A DNA stretch of 64,000 nt from assembly GCA_900466475.1 (NCBI GenBank), contig UBMI01000017.1, positions 43,055 to 107,054 on the forward strand, given 5' to 3'. Position 1 is the first letter of the stretch. Every line of letters begins with the position of its first letter. The translations under genes and the position numbers were made by a program. The DNA comes from Hyphomicrobiales bacterium. GTDB lineage: Bacteria > Pseudomonadota > Alphaproteobacteria > Rhizobiales > Rhizobiaceae. Below, in pieces: positions 9,090 through 16,731 of this stretch. The notes under the pieces are model-generated. The model was given only the letters and a program-made list of their open reading frames with translations. It had not been told where the DNA came from and did not search any database.

Positions 9090-9874
9090 CAAGCGAAGAA
9101 CATTCGATCGAAGCAAGATCCCGGTCCGGTCAGTGGCAGATCCTCGAGAAACAGATCAGTCGGGATATCGCTTCGGGCGCACTCGCGCCTGGTAGCCGCC
9201 TGCCGACGGAAACCGAGATCATGGATCAGTTCAAGGTCGGTCGCCACAGCGTGAGGCGGGCGATTGCCGAACTGGCATCTGCCGGCAAGGTGCGGGTCGA
9301 GCAAGGACGCGGCACTTTCGTCGAAGAGCACTCCGTCATCACCTACAATATCGCCCGACGAACACGCTTCCGCAAAAACCTGCTGGAACAGGGGCGCATC
9401 CCTTCAGGTCAACCGGTCTCCGAAGCTGAGATCGCAGCGCCACCTGGCGTCGCCGCGGCGTTGAAGCTTCCCGAGGGCGCAAAGGTCTACATGATCGCCC
9501 GTCGCGGCTTTGCCGACGACGTGCCGATCAGTCTCAGCCATTCCTACCATCCGGTGGAGCGTTTCCCGAATATGCATCTGCGCCGCCGCGCGGGTGAATC
9601 GGTCACGACCATCTACGCTGCCTTTGGAATTCCTGACTATGTCCGGCAGAGTACCGTGATCCTCACCCGCCGGGCGATCGTTGATGAAGCGCAGCTTCTC
9701 GCCCAATCGCCGCAGCAGCCGGTGCTCGTCGTCCAGAAGACCGACGTCGACATGGAAGGCCGGCCGATCGCCTATTCCGAGACGGTCTGGGCCGGAGAAC
9801 GCGTTCAATTCAGCATTGACAACGAGCCGGAGGATCGCGTCGCGACCACGGCGAAAGGACAGGACGATGAATGA
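9086..9874 (+). CDS. phnF: PhnF, GntR-family transcriptional regulator of the phn locus
   Basis: A GntR/HutC-family repressor of about 262 residues. The N-terminal winged helix-turn-helix (about 15-75) contains SRLPTETEIMDQFKVGRHSVRRAI, here typical of GntR; the C-terminal UTRA effector domain covers about 90-255. It heads the phn operon and overlaps phnG by 8 bases. Two starts are possible, ATG at 9065 and ATG at 9086. The second is preferred because the first lies inside the repeated operator-like element; neither has a good Shine-Dalgarno sequence, so a leaderless message is possible. In other bacteria PhnF represses phn genes in response to phosphate supply or ligand. Confidence 0.88.
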   Translation: MTSEEHSIEARSRSGQWQILEKQISRDIASGALAPGSRLPTETEIMDQFKVGRHSVRRAIAELASAGKVRVEQGRGTFVEEHSVITYNIARRTRFRKNLLEQGRIPSGQPVSEAEIAAPPGVAAALKLPEGAKVYMIARRGFADDVPISLSHSYHPVERFPNMHLRRRAGESVTTIYAAFGIPDYVRQSTVILTRRAIVDEAQLLAQSPQQPVLVVQKTDVDMEGRPIAYSETVWAGERVQFSIDNEPEDRVATTAKGQDDE

Positions 9875-10325
9875 CACCACGGAAGCCGGCGCGCCCCCTG
9901 CCAGCTTCAGCCATGCAAGCATGCTCGACATACTTGCCAGGGCCGATGCCGAGGGAATCAAAGCCGTAGCAGAGGATTTGCTCGATGAACTCGGGCCAGT
10001 GGAGGTTCTCGTGAACCGCACCGGCCTTGCGATGCTGCCCTATACAGACACAGTGCAAAACACGGCCTTCCATCTCGGTGAGGTGCTCATGGCCGAAGCC
10101 CATATCCGCCTGCCGGACCGGGATGTGGAAGGCTATGGCGCGATCATCGGACGCGATCTCGAACATGCCATGGCAATGGCCGTCATCGATGCGAGCTTCG
10201 CAAGTGATATCGGCAAGGCCGGCATCGTGAATTTCCTGACGAGCGAACAGAGGCGTCAGACGCAGGACCACGATATCAGACTGCGCAAGGTCGAGGCGAC
10301 GCGCGTGCGGATGGAGACCTTCTGA
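9867..10325 (+). CDS. phnG: PhnG-like subunit of the C-P lyase core complex
   Basis: A 152-residue PhnG homologue. The conserved central part is seen as RTGLAMLPYTDTV...GEVLMAEAHIRL followed by GYGAIIGRDLEHAMAMAVIDA. In E. coli PhnG is part of the PhnG2H2I2J2 core, which with PhnL supports transfer of phosphonate to the ribose of ATP. Start and stop overlap neighbouring genes (8 bases with phnF, 1 base with phnH), a tightly coupled operon. The sequence is recognisable but diverges from enteric PhnG. Confidence 0.87.
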   Translation: MNDTTEAGAPPASFSHASMLDILARADAEGIKAVAEDLLDELGPVEVLVNRTGLAMLPYTDTVQNTAFHLGEVLMAEAHIRLPDRDVEGYGAIIGRDLEHAMAMAVIDASFASDIGKAGIVNFLTSEQRRQTQDHDIRLRKVEATRVRMETF

Positions 10326-10870
10326 TGAACCAGACCTTGCTCCTTCCGACCGTTGAAGACATGCGCACCAATGCAACATTCGATGCGTTGATGTGGGCGC
10401 TCGCTCGCCCCGGCCGTGTCCAACCTCTGCCTTTTCCCGGCTTGCTCGCGCTGGCAGAAAGCCTGCTCGACCGTGAATGCGGCTTCTTCTGCTCCGATGA
10501 AAGGCTGAAGGCCGACATTGCCAGGACAGGCGCGAATGCCGTTGCCCTACCGGAGGCAGAATATGTCTTCGCATCAATCGGCGCACGTGCAGAAGTTTCC
10601 GCCCTATCGGCGATGCTGAGCGGCAATCTGCTCTATCCCGATGCCTCGGCAACGATTTTTGCGGAAGCTGAGATCGGCTCGGGAACGAAGCTTCGCCTCG
10701 CCGGCCCGGGCGTCAATGGTGCGATCGATATCGCCATCGGCGGCGTGCATCCGGACTTCTGGGCGCTGCGCGCCGAGGCCATCCGTTATCCACTTGGCTG
10801 GGACATTTACTTCGCAGACGGCGCAAGCCTGATCGGCATTCCCCGCTCCACGAAGATCGAGGTACTCTGA
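10325..10870 (+). CDS. phnH: PhnH-like subunit of the C-P lyase core complex
   Basis: A 181-residue PhnH homologue. Recognisable elements are FDALMWALARPGRV near residues 19-32, the RLAGPGV strand in the middle and the C-terminal stretch YPLGWDIYFADG...IGIPRSTKIEVL, which matches the end of E. coli PhnH. PhnH is a PLP-transferase-like fold without known catalysis that forms a dimer with PhnG and PhnI in the core. One-base overlaps on both sides (TGATG) couple it to phnG and phnI. Confidence 0.87.
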   Translation: MNQTLLLPTVEDMRTNATFDALMWALARPGRVQPLPFPGLLALAESLLDRECGFFCSDERLKADIARTGANAVALPEAEYVFASIGARAEVSALSAMLSGNLLYPDASATIFAEAEIGSGTKLRLAGPGVNGAIDIAIGGVHPDFWALRAEAIRYPLGWDIYFADGASLIGIPRSTKIEVL

Positions 10871-11964
10871 TGGCCTATGTTGCAACACGTGGCGGCGAAC
10901 ACGCCATTGAACAATCAGAGCGTCTCTACCGCGAGGAGCTTGGACGGATCGACAAGGCCCGCGTCGACGCGATCGGCGAAAGCCTGCCCTATCTGGTCGA
11001 CCGTGTCATGGGCGAGGCATCGCTCTACGCGCCTGAACTTGCAGCACTTGCGCTCGCCCAGTCCGGCGGCGACCTCTACGAGGCCGTGCTCTTGCTGCGT
11101 GCCTATCGCACGACGCAACCGCGCCTGACGATCGCCGAGCCGGTTCGTCAGCAGGATCTCTTCACCGTCAGGCGTATTTCGGCGGCTTTCAAGGATATTC
11201 CCGGCGGCCAGATCCTCGGACCGACGCTCGACTACTCGCACCGGCTGCTGAATGTCGACGTCTTGAATGGCGCGACTTTCATTCCCGAACCTGTGGAATC
11301 TGCAGACAAGCCGGCACCCGCCACGCAGCCTTCGCTGACTGATTGGCAGAAGGCACAGGGCTTGATCGCCGAAACGCCGACCGAGGATGTGCCGCTTGAC
11401 GAGATCCCCGATGTGACGCGCGAACCGCTGCTCTTTCCGGCAAGCCGGGCCCATAAGCTGCAGAGTCTGGCGCGTGCCGATACCGGCGGCACATTGGCGC
11501 TCGGCTATTCGACCATGCGCGGTTACGGCAGCGTGCATCCGACCGTTAACGAGCTCAGGCTCGGCGAGGCCGAGGTCCGTATTCGCCATCCGCGCGGCAC
11601 GCTCTTCAGTGCCGGACGCGTGCGCGTCAGCCAGAGCGAGGTCATCTCCAAGAGCAAGGGGCTGGAGCTCGGTTTTTCCGCCACCTTCGGCTGGAACGAG
11701 GTGAAGGTCATTGCCGCCGCCTCGCTCGATCTCGCCTCCAATCAGCCCAATCCGCATCCGGCCTCGAACGAGGAATTCATCCTCTACCATACGGAACCGG
11801 TCGAAAGCTCGGGCTTCTGCATTCACTTCAAGCTGCCGCATTACGTGACCTTCCAGTCGAGCCTCGACGCCATCCGGCGCGTGAAGGCGGATAAGGCAGC
11901 CAATGCAACAGGCGCGCCCGAGGGCGCGGCAAAGCAGGCCGAACTCGAAGAGGCAACGCTGTGA
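10870..11964 (+). CDS. phnI: PhnI-like nucleosidase/transferase subunit of the C-P lyase core
   Basis: A 364-residue PhnI homologue. In E. coli PhnI alone is a purine nucleosidase and with PhnG, PhnH and PhnL joins phosphonate to the ribose of ATP. Conserved parts are LLRAYRTTQPRL (75-86), KDIPGGQILGPTLDYSHRLL (108-127), GYSTMRGYG (212-220) and the metal-site motif HFKLPHY with H319 and H324 at the same spacing as H328 and H333 of E. coli. The middle, around 225-290, is much altered compared with what I recall of enteric and classical rhizobial PhnI. Partner PhnJ overlaps by 4 bases (GTGA). Confidence 0.88.
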   Translation: MAYVATRGGEHAIEQSERLYREELGRIDKARVDAIGESLPYLVDRVMGEASLYAPELAALALAQSGGDLYEAVLLLRAYRTTQPRLTIAEPVRQQDLFTVRRISAAFKDIPGGQILGPTLDYSHRLLNVDVLNGATFIPEPVESADKPAPATQPSLTDWQKAQGLIAETPTEDVPLDEIPDVTREPLLFPASRAHKLQSLARADTGGTLALGYSTMRGYGSVHPTVNELRLGEAEVRIRHPRGTLFSAGRVRVSQSEVISKSKGLELGFSATFGWNEVKVIAAASLDLASNQPNPHPASNEEFILYHTEPVESSGFCIHFKLPHYVTFQSSLDAIRRVKADKAANATGAPEGAAKQAELEEATL

Positions 11965-12875
11965 AACTCGATCAACTGACCAAACCCTGGGAGGCCTTCA
12001 GCTATGGCTTCCTGGATGAATCCGCCAAGCGCGAGATGCGCCGCCGCATCCTCAAGGCCATCGCCATTCCCGGCTATCAGGTTCCCTATGCCAGCCGCGA
12101 AGTCCCGATCGCCCGTGGCTGGGGAACCGGCGGCCTGCAGGTGACTCTGACGCTTCTGAAGCCCACCTCCGTCGTCAAGGTCATCGACCAGGGAGCCGAC
12201 GATTCCGTCAATGCCAGCAGCATCCGCAAATTCCTGCGCCGTGTCAGCTCAGCCCGGGAGACCCTGGATACGCTGGAAGCCGATATCATCCAGTCGCGCC
12301 ACCGCATTCCCGAAGAGAAGCTGCGCGAGGATCAGATCCTCGTGCTGCAGGTTCCCAATCCCGAGCCGCTGCGGCCCGTCCAGCCGGACATGTCGGAAGC
12401 GCGCATCATGCATGGCGACGCCGACTATGGCCAGCTTTGGCTTACGCTTTACGAGCAACTGGTCCGGTCCGGCCGCATCATGCAGGGATCGAGCTATCCG
12501 AGCATGGTCAATGGCCGGCATGTGATGACGCCGTCGCCGATCCCGCGCTGGGATGTGCCGAAGATGAACCAGGCGGCAAACCTCACCATCCTTTCGGCCG
12601 GCCGCGAAAAGCGCATCCATGCCGTGCCGCCCTATACCCGCGTCGAACCGCTTGTCTTCGACGACGTGCCTTACCGGGTCGAGGACCATGCTGACAAGAT
12701 TTGTCACCATAGCGGCGTAACAGGCTACTTCATGAACGAACTGCCGCAGGAGGATGGTTCCTCCACCTTCGAGGTCTCCGACAGCCAGTACGGCGTCAAG
12801 CATATCCGCAAGCGGGATGGTGAAGCCATCGCCGTCGGCGAAACCTATTACAAGCAGGGCAGGATCGAGCAATGA
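11961..12875 (+). CDS. phnJ: PhnJ-like protein lacking most radical-SAM/thiyl cysteines
   Basis: A 304-residue PhnJ homologue. E. coli PhnJ (281 residues) cleaves the C-P bond with a 4Fe-4S cluster held by C241, C244 and C266, a thiyl radical on C272 and a glycyl radical on G32. Here the fold markers are intact: IPGYQVP with G38 matching G32, GWGTGG (53-58), VIDQGADDSVNA (74-85), SRHRIPE (112-118) and GREKRIHAVPPYTRVE (214-229). But the only cysteine in the protein is C248, matching C241. C244 is replaced by S251, C266 by V272 and C272 by G278. Flanking residues still align, so this is substitution and not a frameshift. The C terminus is about 25 residues longer than in E. coli. The start is GTG overlapping the phnI stop. 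Canonical C-P lyase chemistry seems impossible; the real reaction is unknown. Confidence 0.9.
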   Translation: MKLDQLTKPWEAFSYGFLDESAKREMRRRILKAIAIPGYQVPYASREVPIARGWGTGGLQVTLTLLKPTSVVKVIDQGADDSVNASSIRKFLRRVSSARETLDTLEADIIQSRHRIPEEKLREDQILVLQVPNPEPLRPVQPDMSEARIMHGDADYGQLWLTLYEQLVRSGRIMQGSSYPSMVNGRHVMTPSPIPRWDVPKMNQAANLTILSAGREKRIHAVPPYTRVEPLVFDDVPYRVEDHADKICHHSGVTGYFMNELPQEDGSSTFEVSDSQYGVKHIRKRDGEAIAVGETYYKQGRIEQ

Positions 12876-13720
12876 GCGCCGTAAATCTCTCCGCCCCCAA
12901 TCCGTCCGCCCCCAACCCGTCCACCTCAGGGCGCCAGCCGCCGCGGCTGATGCTGTCCTCTCCCATCCTGACGATGAACGGCATCCGCAAGAGCTTCGGT
13001 GACGTGCAGGCGCTGCGCGGCGTCGCTGTTACCGTCTATCCCGGCGAAGTGCTCGGCATCGTCGGCGAATCCGGTTCCGGCAAATCGACGCTGCTCAGGA
13101 TGATGAACCTCGAAGACAGGCCTGACGAGGGCGAATACCGGCTGGCGTTGCCCGGTCGCGAGGATCTGAACCTCTTCACGCTCGACCGTTTCGAGCGGCG
13201 CATGCTGCGGGCGCGCCATATCGGCATCGTCTATCAGAACCCGCATCTTGGCCTTCGGATGAACCATACGAGCAGCGGCAATGTCGCCGAGCGGCTGCTC
13301 ATTGCCGGTGAGCGGAATTTTGCGACGCTTCGCGCCCGCGCCAAGGGGGCCCTCGACGCCTCGGAGTTTCCGGTCGCGCGCATGGATGCCCGTCCGGCCG
13401 AGCTTTCCGGCGGCATGCAGCAGCGTGTGCAGTTGGCCAAGGCAATCGCACTCGAGCCCGCCCTGCTCCTGCTTGATGAGCCGACGACCGGGCTCGATGT
13501 CAGCGTCCAGGCTCTAGTGCTCGACACGCTGAAGCGGCTGCAGCGCGAACGCCGCATCACTATCGTCATCGTTTCGCATGATCTCGGTGTTATCCGCACC
13601 ATGGCAGACCGGGTCATGGTGATGCGCAACGGCGAAGCCGTCGAAGAGGGTCTCGCCGACCAGATCTTCCAGGACCCGCAGCATGAATATACTCAGCAGC
13701 TCGTGCATGCGAAGCTTTGA
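12872..13720 (+). CDS. phnK: PhnK-like ABC ATPase
   Basis: A 282-residue ATPase like PhnK, which in E. coli docks on PhnJ of the core complex. Motifs are Walker A GESGSGKST, the Q-loop region IVYQNPHLGLRMNHTSSGNVAERLL (compare GLR...GGNIGERLM of E. coli PhnK), signature LSGGMQQRVQLAKA, Walker B LLLLDEPTTGLD and H-loop IVSHDLGV. The first 26 residues form a low-complexity leader with a short repeat (SAPNPSAPNPS) made by a tandem DNA repeat; an internal ATG at 12950 could be the real start, but the ATGA overlap with phnJ favours 12872. Confidence 0.88.
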   Translation: MSAVNLSAPNPSAPNPSTSGRQPPRLMLSSPILTMNGIRKSFGDVQALRGVAVTVYPGEVLGIVGESGSGKSTLLRMMNLEDRPDEGEYRLALPGREDLNLFTLDRFERRMLRARHIGIVYQNPHLGLRMNHTSSGNVAERLLIAGERNFATLRARAKGALDASEFPVARMDARPAELSGGMQQRVQLAKAIALEPALLLLDEPTTGLDVSVQALVLDTLKRLQRERRITIVIVSHDLGVIRTMADRVMVMRNGEAVEEGLADQIFQDPQHEYTQQLVHAKL

Positions 13721-13735
13721 CGGGAGAGGCATCAG

Positions 13736-14482
13736 ATGAACATGCACACACATCCATCCGCTTCCGGGCAAATGATCCTCTCCGTCCAGGGTCTCGCCAA
13801 GCATTTCGAAATGCATCACCTAAAGCGGACGCTTCACGCCTTCGACAAGGTCGATTTCGAACTGCGCGAGGGTGAATTCATCCTGTTGACGGGCGAAAAC
13901 GGCGCCGGCAAATCGACTTTGCTGCGCACGCTTTACCGCTCCTACGTACCGCGCGCGGGCCATGCCTATTATCACACGCGCGAAGGCGTCATCGACCTGA
14001 CCGTCGCAGCCGACGTAGATATAGCCCTGTTGCGCAAGCGCGAGATCGGCTTCGTGACGCAATTCCTGCAGGCCCGCCCGCGCGTGGCGGCCGAAGAACT
14101 GGTCGCCGAACCGCTGCGCCTCGCCGGCCGGCCGTACGACGAGGCGATCGAAGAGGCCCGCCGGTGGCTCTCCGCCTTCGGCGTGAAGCGAGGGCTCTGG
14201 GCCGCCTATCCGTCAACCTTCTCCGGCGGCGAGCAGCAGAAGGTCAACCTGGCTCGCGCGCTCATCCTCCCGCAACGACTTCTCTTTCTCGACGAGCCAA
14301 CCGCCTCGCTCGACAAGAATGCGCGTCGCGCACTCGTTGCCCGCCTCGCCGAGCTGAAAGCCGCTGGCGTCGCAATGATCGGCGTCTTTCACCACCCCGA
14401 CGATGTCGCGGATCTCATCGACCGCGAAATCAGCCTTCAAACACGACAGATCCAGGATGGAGCAGAAGATGTGGCTGAGTGA
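13736..14482 (+). CDS. phnL: PhnL-like ABC ATPase
   Basis: A 248-residue ATPase of the PhnL type, needed in E. coli for making the ribosyl-phosphonate intermediate. Seen motifs are Walker A GENGAGKST, the PhnL-like block EIGFVTQFLQARPRVAAEELV, signature FSGGEQQKVNLARA, Walker B LLFLDEPTASLD and H-loop GVFHHPDDV. The start follows GGGAGAGG by six bases. It overlaps phnM by 14 bases. Confidence 0.88.
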   Translation: MNMHTHPSASGQMILSVQGLAKHFEMHHLKRTLHAFDKVDFELREGEFILLTGENGAGKSTLLRTLYRSYVPRAGHAYYHTREGVIDLTVAADVDIALLRKREIGFVTQFLQARPRVAAEELVAEPLRLAGRPYDEAIEEARRWLSAFGVKRGLWAAYPSTFSGGEQQKVNLARALILPQRLLFLDEPTASLDKNARRALVARLAELKAAGVAMIGVFHHPDDVADLIDREISLQTRQIQDGAEDVAE

Positions 14483-15641
14483 TTTCGAAATCGTGTTGCG
14501 CGATAGGGTCATACCGCGCGGCGCAGTCAGGATCGAAGACGGTATCATCGCAGAGATCAGCGAAGAGCCCGTGGCCGCAGCCGATATTTCCGGCGATGGC
14601 AGGCTTCTGCTTCCCGGCTTCATCGATATGCATGGCGACATGATCGAGCGCGAAATCGAGCCGCGCCCGAATGTGCGCTTTCCGCTGGAACTCGGCATTT
14701 TCGAACTCGACAAGAAGCTCGCCGGCAATGGTATCACCACGGCCTATGCTGCGCTTTCCTTCCACGCCAACAGCAGCTACGGCCACATCCGCTCGGAAGA
14801 ACATTCGCGCTCGATCATCCAGACCTTGGTCGAACTTAGGAAGAACGATCTCCTGATCGATCATAGGGTTCATGCGCGCTTCGAAATCACCTTCACCCAT
14901 GCCCGTGCCGTCATTGAAGATCTGCTGCGCGCCGGTGCCCTCGATCTCGTCTCGCTGATGGATCACACGCCGGGCCAAGGCCAATACCGCGATGTCGAAC
15001 GTCATATCGAAACGATTGCGCGCAACAACAAGATCACCCTCGAACAGGCTGCCCAGCGTGTCCAGCAACGCATGGAGAACCGCGCCCAGAACGGCGATGC
15101 GGTCGACAATCTGCAGGGGATCGCCGCCACGGCGCGCGACCATGACGTCATCATCGCCTCCCACGATGACGACAGTATCGAAAAGGTGGCTATCGTCGAG
15201 GGACTGGGCGCGCGCATCAGCGAGTTTCCGGTGACGATGGCAGCCGCGCAGGAAGCGCGCAAGTTCGGGCTGGCAACCGCAATGGGCGCGCCGAATGCTC
15301 TTCGCGGCCTTTCCTACTCCGGCAATCTCTCGGCCCGCGAAGCCTATGAACGCGGCATTCTTGATATTCTTGCCAGCGATTATCACCCCTCGGCCATGCT
15401 GCCGGCGGTAATCGCACTGGCAGAGGCCGGAGCCGGCGGACTGCCCGCTTCCGTTGCCCTCGTCAGCGCCAATCCGGCCCGTGCACTCGGCCTTGAGGAT
15501 CGCGGCGCGATCGAGACCGGGCTGCGTGCCGATCTGGTGATCGCCGAACGCGGCCGCCTGCCGCGTGTGCGCGCCACCTTCTCCAAAGGCAGGCAGGTCT
15601 ATTCCGACGGAATTGTTTTGCGATTCCAACAGGCTGCCTGA
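14469..15641 (+). CDS. phnM: PhnM-like amidohydrolase (divergent branch)
   Basis: A 390-residue amidohydrolase of the PhnM family. Canonical PhnM removes pyrophosphate from the ribosyl-phosphonate triphosphate. Conserved parts are LPGFIDMHGDMIEREIEPRPNV here split over residues 47-68, GNGITTAYAALSF (86-98), LMDHTPGQGQYRD, IIASHDDDS and ASDYHPS. The first metal motif reads HGD, whereas the classical enteric type as I recall it reads HTD, placing this protein in a separate branch. The start at 14469 has GGAG six bases upstream; an ATG 12 bases earlier is possible. It ends the first phn transcript unit. Confidence 0.85.
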   Translation: MWLSDFEIVLRDRVIPRGAVRIEDGIIAEISEEPVAAADISGDGRLLLPGFIDMHGDMIEREIEPRPNVRFPLELGIFELDKKLAGNGITTAYAALSFHANSSYGHIRSEEHSRSIIQTLVELRKNDLLIDHRVHARFEITFTHARAVIEDLLRAGALDLVSLMDHTPGQGQYRDVERHIETIARNNKITLEQAAQRVQQRMENRAQNGDAVDNLQGIAATARDHDVIIASHDDDSIEKVAIVEGLGARISEFPVTMAAAQEARKFGLATAMGAPNALRGLSYSGNLSAREAYERGILDILASDYHPSAMLPAVIALAEAGAGGLPASVALVSANPARALGLEDRGAIETGLRADLVIAERGRLPRVRATFSKGRQVYSDGIVLRFQQAA

Positions 15642-15684
15642 TAAGGCCGCCGCCTCCGACAGCGGACAGCTTCATTTCTCACAA

Positions 15685-15711
15685 AATACATCCGGAAATT
15701 CCGGATGTATT
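15685..15711. promoter_or_regulatory. Long perfect inverted repeat after phnM / before phnC
   Basis: Arms AATACATCCGGAA and TTCCGGATGTATT (13 bases each) meet around a single A. It could end phnM transcription as a hairpin, but no T-run follows. Alternatively it is an operator: the arm contains CATCCGGA, close to the CATCCGAA core repeated at the phnF start. Confidence 0.55.
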
Positions 15712-15737
15712 GCTTGATAAAATCCGCATAAATACTC

Positions 15738-15756
15738 GTAATTATTGGATAATTAC
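15738..15756. promoter_or_regulatory. AT-rich inverted repeat upstream of phnC
   Basis: Perfect arms GTAATTAT and ATAATTAC are separated by TGG. It lies in an AT-rich stretch between phnM and phnC, where a promoter for phnCDE is expected. Binding factor unknown. Confidence 0.4.
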
Positions 15757-15783
15757 TTAATAAAACCGTCACACTGAAATGCT

Positions 15784-15814
15784 ATATTTAGTTTCATAGG
15801 TTGAAATTAAATAT
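15784..15814. promoter_or_regulatory. Third inverted repeat upstream of phnC
   Basis: Arms ATATTTAGTTTCA and TGAAATTAAATAT match at 12 of 13 positions (the mismatch would be a G-U pair in RNA) around TAGGT. It ends 45 bases before the phnC start and could be an operator or a leader hairpin. Confidence 0.4.
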
Positions 15815-15859
15815 AATTCAGTTTCGTCTTTGACGTTTCTGGCAAGCGGAGGCCATCCG

Positions 15860-16681
15860 GTGCTTGAACTTCATTCCCTCAAGAAGAAATTCGGTCAAAC
15901 ACAGGCGGTCGACGATGTAAATCTGTCGATCGATGCCGGACAGATGGTCGGCATCATCGGGCGCAGCGGCGCCGGGAAATCGACATTGCTCCGGCTGATC
16001 AATCGTCTGCTCGACCCGACATCCGGTACGATCATGTTCGAGGGCAAGGATATCACCAAGCTGCGCGGCCGCGAGTTGCGTCTGTGGCGCGCTTCCTGCG
16101 CGATGGTGTTCCAGCAGTTCAATCTGGTCGAGCGCATGGATGTGCTGACCAACGTGCTGATTGGCCGCGTTGCCCAACACGGCTTCCTCTCATCGATGCT
16201 GCGCCGCTTCACGGATGAAGAAAAGGAAATGGCGATCAGCGCGCTCGACCGGCTCGATCTTGTGCCGCAGGCGCTGCAGAGAGCCGGCACCTTGTCCGGC
16301 GGACAACAGCAGCGTGTCGCCATCGCGAAGGCGTTGGTCCAGAAGCCGAAGATCATGCTTGCCGACGAGCCGATCGCGTCGCTCGATCCGGCCAATGCGA
16401 CACGTGTGATGGAGGCGCTGCGCAAGATCAACCGAGAGGACGGCATTACCGTTCTCGTCAATCTTCATACGCTCGATACGGCCCGGAACTATTGCGAACG
16501 CATCATCGCCATGCGGGCCGGACGGGTGCGCTTCGACGGCGCACCAGCGGACCTGACCCAGGAACGGGTCCGCGAAATCTACGGCACCGACGATTTCGAT
16601 GCGGAGATCGACGAGGCAGTGACGTCCACCTCATTCAACGCAGGTCGAACCGCGAAGGAAAAGGTCTACCAGGCGGTGTGA
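15860..16681 (+). CDS. phnC: PhnC, phosphonate-type ABC transporter ATPase
   Basis: A 273-residue ATPase of the PhnC family that powers uptake with PhnD and PhnE. Motifs are Walker A GRSGAGKST, the PhnC-typical MVFQQFNLVERMDVLTNV, signature LSGGQQQRVAIAKA, Walker B IMLADEPIASLD and H-loop VNLHTLD. The GTG start at 15860 is chosen because GGAGG lies seven bases upstream and the protein then begins (V)LELHSLKKKFG as PhnC proteins do; a TTG at 15830 is less likely. It opens the second phn unit after a 218-base AT-rich gap. Confidence 0.92.
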   Translation: MLELHSLKKKFGQTQAVDDVNLSIDAGQMVGIIGRSGAGKSTLLRLINRLLDPTSGTIMFEGKDITKLRGRELRLWRASCAMVFQQFNLVERMDVLTNVLIGRVAQHGFLSSMLRRFTDEEKEMAISALDRLDLVPQALQRAGTLSGGQQQRVAIAKALVQKPKIMLADEPIASLDPANATRVMEALRKINREDGITVLVNLHTLDTARNYCERIIAMRAGRVRFDGAPADLTQERVREIYGTDDFDAEIDEAVTSTSFNAGRTAKEKVYQAV

Positions 16682-16688
16682 GTTTCGC

Positions 16689-16714
16689 CCGTGGCCCCAA
16701 GGCCGCGGCTTTTT
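16689..16714 (+). terminator. Terminator-like hairpin with T-run between phnC and phnD
   Basis: Arms CCGTGGCC and GGCCGCGG form an 8-bp stem (one G-U pair) with a CCAA loop, followed by C and five T. This has the look of an intrinsic terminator inside the operon, so phnD may depend on read-through or have its own control. Confidence 0.65.
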
Positions 16715-16731
16715 GCAACAGGAGAGTTGGA

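Noticed and set aside
12600..12875. Loss of the PhnJ cysteines through a frameshift or sequencing error
   Set aside because: The residues around each missing cysteine still align in the same frame (for instance S273-D274 and Y277), and the C terminus continues as an open frame that overlaps phnK with ATGA.
14430..15629. Open frame of 399 codons on the minus strand opposite phnM
   Set aside because: It mirrors the codon structure of phnM, has no recognisable motif and no operon context.
15642..15859. Pho box (PhoB site) before phnC
   Set aside because: A CCGTCAC heptamer is present but no second repeat at the required spacing, so a PhoB site is not supported.
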